A DNA stretch of 64,000 nt, taken from an uncultured Clostridia bacterium. Lineage in GTDB: Bacteria > Bacillota > Clostridia > Saccharofermentanales > Saccharofermentanaceae. Of this stretch, positions 8,728 through 17,875 are shown piece after piece; within the stretch, counting starts at the first letter, position 1, and every line of letters begins with the position of its first letter. The translations under genes were made by a program, and so were the position numbers. The stretch spans positions 1-64,000 of the forward strand of contig CALEFT010000008.1 in NCBI GenBank assembly GCA_937876985.1, read 5' to 3'. Below the pieces are notes generated by a model, which was not told the origin of the DNA, ran no database searches, and saw only the letters and a program-made list of their open reading frames with translations.

Positions 8728-9045
8728 TCAGTCTTCATCCCGATCAATGCCTCTATCAACAATCTCACATACAACCCCACGCGGCAAAATGTAAAGTATC
8801 TTACCCGTAGCCTTATCGCCAATCTTATCGTAAAGGCGGCCGGCACTCATGCTCTCACCGAGCACCGTATAGTGACTATTTGCCACAAAACCGATTTGTC
8901 CAAGAGCAGGCATCTCTACTTTGATTGCCTCCTTGTCGTACTCATTGTCCGGATCCTTGACGAGCGTAACAACCATGCCCGGTTCCATAAATTCATCGCC
9001 ATACTTACGATTAGTTCCTGTAATTGTGAAATACATATTTTTCAT
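8728..9045 (-). CDS. HIRAN domain protein
   Basis: A 105-residue stand-alone HIRAN domain. FTITGTNRKYGDEFMEPGMVVTLVKDP, NEYDKEAIKV and LGQIGFVANS are family hallmarks. HIRAN domains bind 3' DNA ends in HLTF/Rad5-type proteins; bacterial single-domain forms have no fixed role. The start is preceded by GGCGGT. It stands alone between two non-coding gaps. Confidence 0.85.
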   Translation of the reverse strand: MKNMYFTITGTNRKYGDEFMEPGMVVTLVKDPDNEYDKEAIKVEMPALGQIGFVANSHYTVLGESMSAGRLYDKIGDKATGKILYILPRGVVCEIVDRGIDRDED

Positions 9046-9544
9046 ACCGATACCGCCTTTCCTGTCAGCTTACATTCGAGCTAAATCCGCTGTCATTTTG
9101 CGCTGAATTTTATATGTTCTTGACGATATTCTAACAGCACTCCGTTCCCATTAAACGGACAGGCTTTTCGAGAGAGGCGCATTCGCGTAGCCTTCACAGT
9201 TGCAAACTTTTGCAAACTTTCCTCTTGCGAAAAGCATAATTTCTCCAACACCAAACAGCGTTATTATTTTGGTAAAAATTAACAGAACGGGAGTAAGAAT
9301 ATGTCCAGCTAAGTCCATTATTCATGCGGTCTATAAGTTTTTAAGATATCTGTCTCTTAAAATTTCCATGCACTCGCCTCATTTTAGATTTATTGTCACG
9401 AATCACTTTTTCTAAAATACAGATACTATTCTACGTCGTTCTATAGATTTTTTAATATCCCAAACCATGGACTGCCTGTCGATGTAACATCGATTTTTGA
9501 GCAAAAACAAACCGCTATCAGATTTCTCTAATAACGGTCAGTTT
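9046..9544. other. Non-coding gap, 499 bp
   Basis: I see no credible gene. It holds a GCTTTTCGA motif copy (9163-9171), a short palindrome TCGATGTAACATCGA (9479-9493) and the terminator at 9511-9538. The rest is unexplained. Confidence 0.5.
9511..9538 (-). terminator. Terminator of AAA/DUF4143 gene
   Basis: On the minus strand ACCGTTATTAGA pairs with TCTGATAGCGGT and is followed by TTTGTTTTTG, just after the ATPase stop at 9545. Confidence 0.75.
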
Positions 9545-10804
9545 CTATAAATCCATCAGTTCCGGGTTTAATAAGAAATCATACACATTTATCATTAAAA
9601 TCCCTTCATCCGTATAAAAAGGCTTTGGTGTATCGGAGGTAATGACAATCTTTTTAAAGGAGTCATTTATTTTGAGGAATGGTCTGATTTCCTGTGCTAA
9701 TTTTTCCTCTGTACCAAGCTGGTATGCTGACTGAATGTAATACTTCTTAGAACCTTTATTGCATATAAAGTCTACTTCTAACTGCTTCTTTACAGCCTTG
9801 CCATCCTTTCCTCTCTCCAGTATGGTAAGATTTCCTACATCAACGCTGAATCCTCTCTTTCTAAGCTCATTATAAATGACATTCTCCATAGAGTGAGTTA
9901 CCTCTATTTGTCTATAATTGATACGTGCATTTCTAAGCCCCATGTCCATAAAGTAATATTTCAAAGGTGTACCAATATAAGACTTGCCCTTTATGTCATA
10001 CCTTACGGCTTCCTCAATTAAGAATGCATCCTCTAAATACTCAATGTATTTTGTGATGGTAGTAGCGGTAATCTTTGAACTGTTCACGCTCTTAAAAGTC
10101 TTTTGAAGCTTATTCGGATTTGTAAGTGCTCCAATTGCAGAGGAAAGAATATCCAACAGTGCTTCCATCTCTCCTACGTTTCTAATTTTATTTCTCTTTA
10201 CGATATCACTAATGTAGGTTTCTTTGAATAAGTTATCGAGAATAGCCATTTTCTGCTCTTCTGTCTCAGCTAAAACAACAAGCGGGATGCCACCATAGGT
10301 AATGTATTCATTCCAGCCGTCATATCGGTTGCCCTCATATACTGACATAAATTCAGAAAAGCTCAAGGGATACATATGCACTTCATCCCCTCTGCCTCCA
10401 AACTCTGTAGCAATGTCTCTTGATAAAAACTTTGCATTACTTCCGGTTACAAACACATCACAGTTTTTCTTATCCGCAAGCCCATTTAATACACTTACAA
10501 ATTCATCAAGCAGCTGCACTTCATCCAAAAGAAAATAATATGTGCCATCATACTTCATTTGCTCCTTAGCCCATGGGTAAAATACTTTAGGGTCTCTATA
10601 CTCTATATTATCGTATAAATCAAATGCCATCTCAATAATATGGGCCTCATCCACTCCACTTTCTATGAGATGGTTCTTAAATATGGTACGTAACAGATAA
10701 GATTTTCCGCATCTCCTGATACCGGTCACTATTTTTATCAGCCCGTTATCTTTTCTTTTTATCAGCTGGTCCAAGTAATAGTCTCTTTTTATCTCTTTTT
10801 CCAT
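9545..10804 (-). CDS. AAA ATPase with DUF4143 (first copy)
   Basis: A protein of about 419 residues with Walker A GIRRCGKS (residues 28-35) and Walker B YYFLLDEVQLLDEF. The C-terminal DUF4143/PD-(D/E)xK-like part includes LEVDFICNKGSKKYYIQSAYQ. Family members are widespread and accessory; their role is not settled. The start is unsure: ATGs at 10813 and 10804 and a GTG at 10816 follow GGAG; 10804 has the best spacing. Two related palindromes lie upstream. A distant paralogue is at 42162-43511. Confidence 0.85.
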   Translation of the reverse strand: MEKEIKRDYYLDQLIKRKDNGLIKIVTGIRRCGKSYLLRTIFKNHLIESGVDEAHIIEMAFDLYDNIEYRDPKVFYPWAKEQMKYDGTYYFLLDEVQLLDEFVSVLNGLADKKNCDVFVTGSNAKFLSRDIATEFGGRGDEVHMYPLSFSEFMSVYEGNRYDGWNEYITYGGIPLVVLAETEEQKMAILDNLFKETYISDIVKRNKIRNVGEMEALLDILSSAIGALTNPNKLQKTFKSVNSSKITATTITKYIEYLEDAFLIEEAVRYDIKGKSYIGTPLKYYFMDMGLRNARINYRQIEVTHSMENVIYNELRKRGFSVDVGNLTILERGKDGKAVKKQLEVDFICNKGSKKYYIQSAYQLGTEEKLAQEIRPFLKINDSFKKIVITSDTPKPFYTDEGILMINVYDFLLNPELMDL

Positions 10805-10820
10805 AATAATCATCACTCCT

Positions 10821-10858
10821 AGAAGATATTTCGGTTAGTTTTTACTAAAATTTCTTCT
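10821..10858. promoter_or_regulatory. Imperfect 38-bp palindrome before the ATPase
   Basis: The site starts AGAAGATATTTCGGTTAG and ends TACTAAAATTTCTTCT. It is the same length and pattern as the site at 10895-10932 and lies just upstream of the ribosome-binding site. A repressor or autoregulatory site is inferred. Confidence 0.55.
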
Positions 10859-10894
10859 ATTGTACATCGCAAATGGATTTATTTCAAACGTCCC

Positions 10895-10932
10895 AAAAGA
10901 TATTTCGGTATATATTTACCAAAATATCTTTT
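10895..10932. promoter_or_regulatory. Second 38-bp palindrome before the ATPase
   Basis: AAAAGATATTTCGGTA and TTACCAAAATATCTTTT form a long inverted repeat. Its centre is 74 bp from that of the site at 10821-10858, about seven helical turns. The two probably bind the same protein. Confidence 0.6.
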
Positions 10933-11130
10933 AGAAACAATCTTCCCATATCAAAGACATCCTATTTGCGTCTACAGACTTATTTCCTCTTCATCAATGT
11001 GCTCCTTTAGGGAAGATTTTTGCAACTAGTTGCATTTTTCAGTCCTAGAATTCCCTCGCAACATATTTTCATGTACAAACCCTATCTTCATTGAAATTAT
11101 TTTATTCTCCTGACCCACAAAACGCAAAAA

Positions 11131-11162
11131 GACCACTCCCAAGTCTACACTTGAAAGTGGTC
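11131..11162 (-). terminator. Terminator of lysS
   Basis: GACCACT and CAAGT arms pair with ACTTG and AGTGGTC. On the minus strand the stem is followed by TTTTTGCG, 45 bases after the lysS stop. Confidence 0.8.
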
Positions 11163-11207
11163 CATTCTTTCTGCAATCTTTGCATAATATTTGCATAAAC
11201 ACTGGGC

Positions 11208-12755
11208 TTATTTATCCACACTCTTCATCGTAGGGAACAAGAGCACGTCTCTTATCGCAGCGGAGTCTGTAAGAAGCATTACGAGACGGTCGATGCCGTA
11301 GCCGATGCCGCCCGTTGGTGGCATACCGATTTCAAGAGCGTTCAAGAAGTCTTCGTCTGTGTGGTTTGCTTCTTCGTCACCAGCAGCGAAGGCTTCTTCC
11401 TGTGCAGCGAAGCGTGCACGCTGGTCGATTGGATCGTTGAGCTCGGAGTATGCATTACACATCTCACGGCCATAGATGAAGAGCTCGAATCTCTCTACAT
11501 AGTTTGGATCGGATGGCTTCTTCTTTGTGAGCGGAGAAATCTCGATTGGATGGTCCATAACGAATGTTGGCTGAACCATGTGTTCTTCGCAGTACTTTTC
11601 GAAAAAGAGGTTGATGATATCGCCCTTCTTGTGGCGGTCCTCATACTCAATGTGGTGCTCATCCGCGAGTTTCTTTGCCTCTTCGTCGGATGTGACATTG
11701 TTAAAGTCTACGCCAGAGTACTTTGTAACGGCGTCTACCATAGTGATGCGCTCAAAAGGCTTGCTCATGTCGATGACTGTGCCCTGGTACTCGATTACTG
11801 CACTGCCAACAACCGTCTCCGCGAGGTAGCGGAACATGGATTCTGTAAGTTCCATCATGCCCTCGTAGTCTGTGTATGCCTGGTATAGCTCCATCAATGT
11901 GAACTCTGGGTTGTGACGTGTGTCTACGCCCTCGTTACGGAATACGCGGCCAATCTCGTAAACGCGCTCGAGACCACCAACGATGAGTCGCTTTAGGTAT
12001 AGCTCGAGTGAGATACGAAGCTTTACGTCCTCGTCAAGTGCGTTGTAGTGTGTCTCGAATGGACGAGCTGCGGCACCACCTGCGTTGCTAACGAGCATTG
12101 GTGTTTCAACCTCCATGAAGCCACGGCCGTCGAGGAAGTTACGGATTTCCTTTAGGATCTGTGAACGCTTCACGAATGTGTCCTTTACCTCTGGGTTCAT
12201 GATCAGGTCAACGTAGCGCTGACGATATCTCATGTCTGTGTTTGTGAGGCCGTGATGCTTTTCGGGAAGGACCTGCAAGGACTTTGTAAGGAGGACGAGT
12301 TCTTCTGCGTGAAGTGAAATCTCGCCTGCTCTAGTACGGAAAGCGTAGCCCTTGACGCCAATGATGTCGCCGATATCGTACTTCTTGAAGAGCTGATAGT
12401 CGTCAACTCCGAGGCTGTCGCGTGTCACGTACACCTGAAGGTTGCCCATGAGGTCCGTGATTGTCGCAAAAGAAGCCTTACCCATAACGCGCTTAAGCAG
12501 CATACGTCCAGCAACAGCAAATGTGAGCTTGTTTGTCTCCCAAAGTGCTGCGAGTGCCTCTGCCTGCTCCTCCTCGGAAAGGCTAGCATCGATCTCGCTC
12601 TTAAGCTCAGCCTCCTTCTCCTCGAAAAGCTTCTTCACATCAGAAGAATGAGCTGTTACATCATACTTTGTTATCTGAAATGGATCCTTGCCCATAGCCT
12701 GCAAATCTGATAGCTTCTCGCGGCGGATCTTGATTTGTTCGTTTACGTTCTCCAT
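11208..12755 (-). CDS. lysS: Lysyl-tRNA synthetase, class II
   Basis: Charges tRNA-Lys with lysine. The 515-residue protein has an N-terminal OB-fold anticodon-binding domain (residues about 60-170) and a class II catalytic core. Motif 2 is seen in [24 protein letters not shown] and motif 3 in [14 protein letters not shown] near the end. [15 protein letters not shown] marks motif 1. The length is typical. It lies downstream of greA on the same strand, but a terminator separates them. Confidence 0.97.
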   Translation of the reverse strand: MENVNEQIKIRREKLSDLQAMGKDPFQITKYDVTAHSSDVKKLFEEKEAELKSEIDASLSEEEQAEALAALWETNKLTFAVAGRMLLKRVMGKASFATITDLMGNLQVYVTRDSLGVDDYQLFKKYDIGDIIGVKGYAFRTRAGEISLHAEELVLLTKSLQVLPEKHHGLTNTDMRYRQRYVDLIMNPEVKDTFVKRSQILKEIRNFLDGRGFMEVETPMLVSNAGGAAARPFETHYNALDEDVKLRISLELYLKRLIVGGLERVYEIGRVFRNEGVDTRHNPEFTLMELYQAYTDYEGMMELTESMFRYLAETVVGSAVIEYQGTVIDMSKPFERITMVDAVTKYSGVDFNNVTSDEEAKKLADEHHIEYEDRHKKGDIINLFFEKYCEEHMVQPTFVMDHPIEISPLTKKKPSDPNYVERFELFIYGREMCNAYSELNDPIDQRARFAAQEEAFAAGDEEANHTDEDFLNALEIGMPPTGGIGYGIDRLVMLLTDSAAIRDVLLFPTMKSVDK

Positions 12756-12850
12756 ATTTCTCCATTAACTCCTTACTATTTGTGCTTAATGCCTTGCCAG
12801 CAAGCCGGCATTTGTGAAGTTTACAATTGTTCTTTCTCTGTCATAAAAAA

Positions 12851-12879
12851 GGGACGCGAGAAGCTTTCTTATCGCGCCC
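12851..12879 (-). terminator. Terminator of greA
   Basis: GGGCGCGA pairs with TCGCGTCCC on the minus strand and is followed by TTTTTTATG, 36 bases past the greA stop. Confidence 0.8.
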
Positions 12880-12914
12880 ACTTTATTCATCAAAACATCT
12901 TAAAGCAGGGGCAA

Positions 12915-13397
12915 TTACTTGCCGATTTTGACAACCTTATATTTGAAGGAACCTGCTGGAGTTGTAACCTCAACAACGTTGCCCTTCTTCTTGCCAAGAA
13001 TTGCCATGCCTAGAGGAGACTTATCAGAAATTCTGTCCTCGAAGATGTTCTCTTCGTTCTCGTTTACGAGAGTGTACTCGATTTCTTCCTTTGTCTCTTC
13101 GTCACGGATAGTAACCTTACATCCGAGAGAAACCTTTGTCTTCAAAATCTCGTCGTCGTCAAGTACAGTCGCGTTCTTAAGAAGTGACTCGATTTCCTTG
13201 ATTCTTGTCTCGTTCTTAGCCTGTGCTTCCTTAGCATCGTCGTACTCAGAGTTCTCTGACAAGTCGCCCTGCGCACGTGCCTCGTTCAAGCGCTCTGCAA
13301 TTTCTGCAGCCTTAGTAGTCTTGCGCTCAGCAAGCTCGTCCTGCAAACGCTTCAAGCCTTCGGCCGTATAAACATTCATTTCCTTCTCTTCTGCCAT
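12915..13397 (-). CDS. greA: Transcript cleavage factor GreA
   Basis: GreA rescues backtracked RNA polymerase. The 160-residue protein has the N-terminal antiparallel coiled coil (residues 8-80) and a C-terminal FKBP-like domain. Coil-tip acidic residues are in LSENSEYDDAKEAQ, the diagnostic GreA stretch. ISDKSPLGMAILGKKKGNVVEV marks the C-terminal domain. It starts 60 bases upstream of its terminator region and precedes lysS, a common clostridial order. Confidence 0.96.
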   Translation of the reverse strand: MAEEKEMNVYTAEGLKRLQDELAERKTTKAAEIAERLNEARAQGDLSENSEYDDAKEAQAKNETRIKEIESLLKNATVLDDDEILKTKVSLGCKVTIRDEETKEEIEYTLVNENEENIFEDRISDKSPLGMAILGKKKGNVVEVTTPAGSFKYKVVKIGK

Positions 13398-13458
13398 GTT
13401 GCTACCTCTTTCTTATATAAATTGTTTACAACAAAAGTCTTTCTTGTTATTTAAGCTA

Positions 13459-13469
13459 ATGCTTTTCGA
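13459..13469 (+). repeat. ATGCTTTTCGA motif copy (greA-guaB gap)
   Basis: This copy extends to the palindrome CTTTTCGAAAAG. It lies in the 111-bp gap upstream of greA. Confidence 0.6.
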
Positions 13470-13508
13470 AAAGGGCAAGAAAAACCCCACCAAAAACACA
13501 TTATACTC

Positions 13509-15017
13509 TTATCTTGCAGTTCTGTCATTCTCCTTCTGAATAACGTCGTGCGCACCACCCTCGATAATGGATGTAGAAGAAACTACTACGAGGCGAGCCT
13601 TCTTTTGAAGCTCCTCGATGCTGGACGAACCGCAAGAGCACATTGTTGCCTTAACCTTCGCAAGGGATGTGTCGAGGTTGTCCTTGAGCTTACCAGCGTA
13701 TGGAACGTAAGAATCAACGCCCTCCTCGAAAGCCATCTTGCCGCCAACGCCACCATCGTCGTAACGCTGCCAGTTTCTTGCTCTGTTAGAGCCCTCGCCC
13801 CAATACTCCTTAACGTAAGAACCATTAACGATGAGCTTTCTTGTTGGAGACTCGTCGAATCTAGCAAAATATCTACCGAGCATCATAAAGTCTGCGCCCA
13901 TTGCGAGAGCAAGTGTCATGTGATAGTCGTGAACGATACCACCATCGGAGCAAAGTGGAATGTACATACCTGTCTCCTCGAAGTACTCGTCACGAGCCTT
14001 TGCAACTGCGAGAACTGCGGAAGCCTGACCGCAACCGATACCCTTCTGCTCACGTGTGATACAGATAGAACCACCGCCGATACCAATCTTGATAAAGTCT
14101 GCGCCAGCGTCAGCCAAGAATCTGAAGCCTTCAGCATCTACTACGTTACCAGCACCAACTGGGATGTCTGGATAGTTAGCCTTGATCCACTTAAGTGCTC
14201 TTTCCTGCCATACGCTAAATCCGTCAGAGGAATCGAGACAAAGTGCATCTGCGCCAGCCTCTACGAGAGCTGGAACTCTTTCTTCATAGTCACGAGTATT
14301 GATACCAGCACCTACGATGAGCTTCTTCTCCTTATCGAGTAGCTCAAGTGGATTTGCCTTGTGGAATTCGTAGTCCTTACGGAATACGAGACCAACGAGA
14401 CAGCCCTCGCTATCAACGATTGGAAGCTGGTTAATCTTGTTGTCCCAAATAATGTCGTTTGCTTCCTTAAGAGTAGTTCCCTCTGGAGCAGTAACGAGCT
14501 TCTCGATTGGAGTCATGAACTCAGAAACCTTAGCATCTGTGCTCATACGACTTACACGATAGTCTCTAGTAGTAACAAGTCCAAGAAGCTTACCTGTTGG
14601 AGTACCATCTAATGTAACAGCAGCTGTGCCGTGACCCTTCTTTTCCTTGAGTGCCAAAACATCAGCAAGTGTAGAATCTGGAGTCAAATTGGAATCGGAT
14701 GTAACGATACCAGCCTTGTACTTCTTAACCTTCTTAATCATCTCGCACTGAGACTCAATTGACTGTGACTGGAATACAAAAGACATACCACCACATCTAG
14801 CAAGTGCAATAGCCATTCCAGAATCGGAAACAGCCTGCATTACTGCAGAAACCATAGGGATGTTGATCTTGAGCTTAGACTCCTCTTGTCCCTTCCTATA
14901 CTTACAAACTGGTGCGGACAAATCCACCTGGTCTGGAGTATTCTTCTCAGTAGTCAAATTTGGTACCAAGAGATACTCACTAAATGTACGTGATTCTTCT
15001 GCAAAAATTGTTGCCAT
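13509..15017 (-). CDS. guaB: IMP dehydrogenase
   Basis: Oxidises IMP to XMP, the first committed step to GMP. The 502-residue protein has the TIM barrel with two inserted CBS domains (about residues 100-225). The active-site Cys loop reads [19 protein letters not shown], and the flap region includes YFARFDESP and EYWGEGS. The start at 15017 (MATIFAEES) has GGAGG about 10 bases upstream. The frame stays open 30 codons further; that hydrophobic extension has no site and I reject it. Confidence 0.96.
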   Translation of the reverse strand: MATIFAEESRTFSEYLLVPNLTTEKNTPDQVDLSAPVCKYRKGQEESKLKINIPMVSAVMQAVSDSGMAIALARCGGMSFVFQSQSIESQCEMIKKVKKYKAGIVTSDSNLTPDSTLADVLALKEKKGHGTAAVTLDGTPTGKLLGLVTTRDYRVSRMSTDAKVSEFMTPIEKLVTAPEGTTLKEANDIIWDNKINQLPIVDSEGCLVGLVFRKDYEFHKANPLELLDKEKKLIVGAGINTRDYEERVPALVEAGADALCLDSSDGFSVWQERALKWIKANYPDIPVGAGNVVDAEGFRFLADAGADFIKIGIGGGSICITREQKGIGCGQASAVLAVAKARDEYFEETGMYIPLCSDGGIVHDYHMTLALAMGADFMMLGRYFARFDESPTRKLIVNGSYVKEYWGEGSNRARNWQRYDDGGVGGKMAFEEGVDSYVPYAGKLKDNLDTSLAKVKATMCSCGSSSIEELQKKARLVVVSSTSIIEGGAHDVIQKENDRTAR

Positions 15018-15030
15018 CCGAATAACCCTC

Positions 15031-15111
15031 CTATAATAAATAATATAAATAATAATCGTAATAACTACCGCTACGATAACCACTACAATAACCGCCATAA
15101 CAGCCACTCAT
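15031..15111 (-). CDS. Possible 26-residue Gly/Tyr-rich leader peptide before guaB
   Basis: The ORF begins [20 protein letters not shown] and stops with the TAG that forms part of the guaB TAGGAGG site. It is in a different frame from guaB. No clear ribosome-binding site precedes it. The overlap of the stop with the guaB site would allow translational coupling. It may also be chance in a low-complexity stretch. Confidence 0.3.
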   Translation of the reverse strand: MSGCYGGYCSGYRSGSYYDYYLYYLL

Positions 15112-15298
15112 GTTTTTGCTACAAAAAATATTTATCGAGCATATAAAATTAAAGTCAATAATAGCACAAATAACGCTACTTGTGCCATAAATATTTTATG
15201 ATTTTTCGCCACTGTTTTGAGCAATTTATCAACGAGCACCAAATGCGCCCCACGAGGCTCCTTCACTACGCGCATAAAACCGCGTTTATTAAAGGGCA

Positions 15299-16870
15299 TT
15301 ATTTGCGATTACCATCGCGGTTGCCATCGCGGTTATCGCTGCAGTTACCGTCGTGGTTACCGTCGCGGTTACTATCGCGGTTGCCGTCGCGCTCTTCTCC
15401 GTCTTTCTTATTCACGCGCCCCAAAACCCTCTCAAGCGCCTCCTCATACGGCACTCCAGCAAGCCTTAAACTGTGCGCATATTTCAAAAGCTCGCCGCAC
15501 TTCTTCCCAGGCAGCACGCCCGCCGCGAGCAAATCTAATCCCGTCACATGTGGCATCGCCATACGCTCGCGGTACACCGCCAAACGCGCCGACAAGAAAA
15601 CCTCGTAGTCCACGCCACTTGCCGCGCCCTTCGCCTCATCGCTAAGCAAGCTACCCTCTCTATCGGAAGCGGCAATCGCAAGCAACACATCCGCATCACA
15701 AGCCTCATCGAAAAGCTTATTCGTCGCCTTAACAGACGAATTCTGCGCCGCCAAAACATTCGGCCTCATATGCGTCTTGATAATATTTTGCACATTGCTA
15801 ATCAGCCTACGCTCATTCGTAAGCCTGCCTAACAAATCCCCAGCAATCGGAATCCCCGAATTCTCGTGCCCATAGGCATGAATCACACCATCAACATTCG
15901 TCGTCGTATTAACCTTCCCCAAATCGTGGCAAAGCGCCGACCACATCAAAAGCGCCTTATCGGAAACCGCCCCCGAATCGCGTCTTGCCGCGGCCTTGTC
16001 GAGCACGAGCATCGTATGGTTCCACACATCACCCTCACTATGGTATTTCGGCGGCTGCTCGACACCAATTAGGGCCGCAACCTCAGGAAACCAAAACTCA
16101 AGATTATCCGCCTTGCGCAACACCTCGAAAAAAACCGAAGGCCGCTCTCCAAGAAGTAGTGCCTTCTTGACTTCCTCGTACACTCGTTCACGCGCCAGAT
16201 TCGACAAATCCATCCTCGCAAAAAGCTGAATCGTCTCATCGACCACCGTGAATCCAAATCTACTAGCGAATTGCGCGCCGCGAAGGACGCGGAGCGGATC
16301 ATCCACAAACGTCTCCTCATCCACATGCCTTATCACACGCTCCGCGATATCGCGAAGGCCCCCATAATGATCCACCAACTCATGCGACAATACATCCACC
16401 ATCATCGCGTTAACAGTAAAATCTCGCCTTCGCGCCGCCGCCATCGTTCCCATCTTCGGGTCCACCGACACCTCAAAATCCCTATGCGCTGGCGGCGTAC
16501 CTTCGCGCGCCATCACTTCCCTCGCACTACTTGTCAGTTTCTCTGTTCGCGGCAACGCGATATCGATTCCGTATCCCTTGAGTCCATATACTCCGAAGCT
16601 TTCTCCGTAATACGTTACTTCTCCTAACTCCTCCAATATCGACTCGAGCGACTTTCCCTCTACACCGTGCACCTCAATGTCGATGTCCTTGTGGCAGTGC
16701 TTTTCGAGAGGAAAAAGAAACATATCTCGAACAAGCCCTCCCACAAAATAAACAGAGCCGCCAAGGCTCGATACTCTAATCGCAAGTTCTCTTACGACAG
16801 ACATCTCCTTCGCGGCTTCCGCTTCAAGTTGCTTAATTCTTTGTTCGATAACTTCGTTTATGGCTAGCAT
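15299..16870 (-). CDS. cca: CCA tRNA nucleotidyltransferase with repeat tail
   Basis: Adds or repairs the 3' CCA end of tRNAs. The nucleotidyltransferase head has FVGGLVRDMF and KDIDIEVHG (metal-binding acidic pair). The Arg-rich RNA-binding part follows (VDDPLRVLRGAQFASRFGF), then an HD domain (ALCHDLGKVNTTTN). The start at 16870 is chosen for GAGGG 6 bases upstream. About 523 residues. The last 33 residues are a low-complexity run of Arg/His-Asp-Gly-Asn units, absent from normal family members. Confidence 0.93.
   Translation of the reverse strand: MLAINEVIEQRIKQLEAEAAKEMSVVRELAIRVSSLGGSVYFVGGLVRDMFLFPLEKHCHKDIDIEVHGVEGKSLESILEELGEVTYYGESFGVYGLKGYGIDIALPRTEKLTSSAREVMAREGTPPAHRDFEVSVDPKMGTMAAARRRDFTVNAMMVDVLSHELVDHYGGLRDIAERVIRHVDEETFVDDPLRVLRGAQFASRFGFTVVDETIQLFARMDLSNLARERVYEEVKKALLLGERPSVFFEVLRKADNLEFWFPEVAALIGVEQPPKYHSEGDVWNHTMLVLDKAAARRDSGAVSDKALLMWSALCHDLGKVNTTTNVDGVIHAYGHENSGIPIAGDLLGRLTNERRLISNVQNIIKTHMRPNVLAAQNSSVKATNKLFDEACDADVLLAIAASDREGSLLSDEAKGAASGVDYEVFLSARLAVYRERMAMPHVTGLDLLAAGVLPGKKCGELLKYAHSLRLAGVPYEEALERVLGRVNKKDGEERDGNRDSNRDGNHDGNCSDNRDGNRDGNRK
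15302..15394 (-). repeat. 12-bp repeats encoding RDGN at the end of cca
   Basis: About seven imperfect copies of a CGGTTGCCATCG-like 12-bp unit. They encode RDGN, RDSN, HDGN and CSDN variants. The final unit runs into the stop codon. Confidence 0.85.
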
Positions 16871-16998
16871 CTTCATCCCTCGTGAATTCATTTTCTCTCA
16901 TTATACCACTCATGGGATGCTACTAATCGGACACGCTTCACATACCAACATCGCTAGCTTATGCTAAGCCTCCACTTCATTATATTATGGATTTGTCG

Positions 16999-17640
16999 TT
17001 AGGCCTTTTTCTTGCGCCACGCGCCAAGTGCCACCAAAACAATATACATCATTATCAATGTAATAATTGCTTCTGGAAGCATAAATCCACCATTATATGT
17101 GATGCTATATACCCACACGTTCTGGTCTCCTGCATACTCTGCGTAGAAAATTACGCCCGATAATACAGAGCAAAGTAGTCGCAGAACAAATCCCACGAAT
17201 GCCCAGATTGTTGCAGGCAAAAACTTTATTTGACGAAGTCTTCCGATGATGCTTGTGTTTGCTTGACGGATGCTTTTCACTGGAGACGCAAAAGTTGCTA
17301 CGCCAACACATGTATATGCAAGAATATAATCGAGCATTACTTGTAGTGGGAAAAGCAAATATCCGCCGATGAGCTGCAACAGGCTATACACGAAGCACAC
17401 GCCGAAGCCCCATGCTGGGCCGAATGCGAAACAGTACAAAATGAGTGGAAGTGTAGCAGCTGGAGTAACCGAGCCACCCATTGGCATCTCGAACAATTTG
17501 AGTTGTGAAAGCACAAAGCTAAGTGCAATACAAATTCCACCTGCTACCACTGCGAGAATTCTCTCGCGATTTTGCTGGCGCTTACCTAATTGATTTGTTG
17601 TTTTTGCGCCGCTAACGTTGTTCTGATTGTTTGACGACAT
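16999..17640 (-). CDS. thiT: Thiamine transporter substrate-binding component ThiT
   Basis: ThiT is the S-component of an ECF transporter that binds thiamine. The 213-residue protein has six hydrophobic helices after a polar N-terminus of about 25 residues. ALSFVLSQLKLFEMPMGGSV and the FGPAWGFGVCFVYSLLQL motif match the family; the aromatic residues there line the thiamine site. GGAGG precedes the ATG. A TPP riboswitch stands upstream, which fixes the substrate. Confidence 0.95.
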   Translation of the reverse strand: MSSNNQNNVSGAKTTNQLGKRQQNRERILAVVAGGICIALSFVLSQLKLFEMPMGGSVTPAATLPLILYCFAFGPAWGFGVCFVYSLLQLIGGYLLFPLQVMLDYILAYTCVGVATFASPVKSIRQANTSIIGRLRQIKFLPATIWAFVGFVLRLLCSVLSGVIFYAEYAGDQNVWVYSITYNGGFMLPEAIITLIMMYIVLVALGAWRKKKA

Positions 17641-17732
17641 AAAAAAATCCTCCTATCTTTCTGTCGCCCAAACGTGACAAAAAGCTTAGGAGAAGTGATG
17701 CATCTCATGAAAATGCAAAACCTATATGTAAA

Positions 17733-17820
17733 ATCCCTCCGCCGGCATTATCCGTTCAGGTTCCTCGGGTCAATGCCGCATTAGACATCCTCTCAGCCGA
17801 CTTAGCGTCAGCACCCCGTT
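17733..17820 (-). ncRNA. TPP riboswitch
   Basis: Read on the minus strand, the order is GGGGTGC, GGCTGAGAGG, GACCC, GAACCTGA, then CGGATAATGCCGG and GGAGGGA. This is the THI-box consensus with both TPP-binding helices. It ends about 92 bases before the thiT start. The following leader contains TCTCCTA, which can pair with the TAGGAGGA of the thiT ribosome-binding site, so control is probably translational. Confidence 0.97.
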
Positions 17821-17875
17821 TGTTGTCGTCGTGAAGTATACTACATGTTTTTGGGTTGTGCAATAGTGGTATTTA

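Noticed and set aside
7847..8794. 315-codon plus-strand frame
   Set aside because: It runs antisense across two good minus-strand genes, has no ribosome-binding site, and its composition is that of a shadow frame.
13548..14342. 264-codon plus-strand frame
   Set aside because: It is the complement of guaB; the minus-strand frame carries all the IMP dehydrogenase motifs.
15018..15107. In-frame extension of guaB by 30 hydrophobic residues
   Set aside because: It lacks a ribosome-binding site, while GGAGG stands correctly before the ATG at 15017, and IMP dehydrogenases have no such helix.
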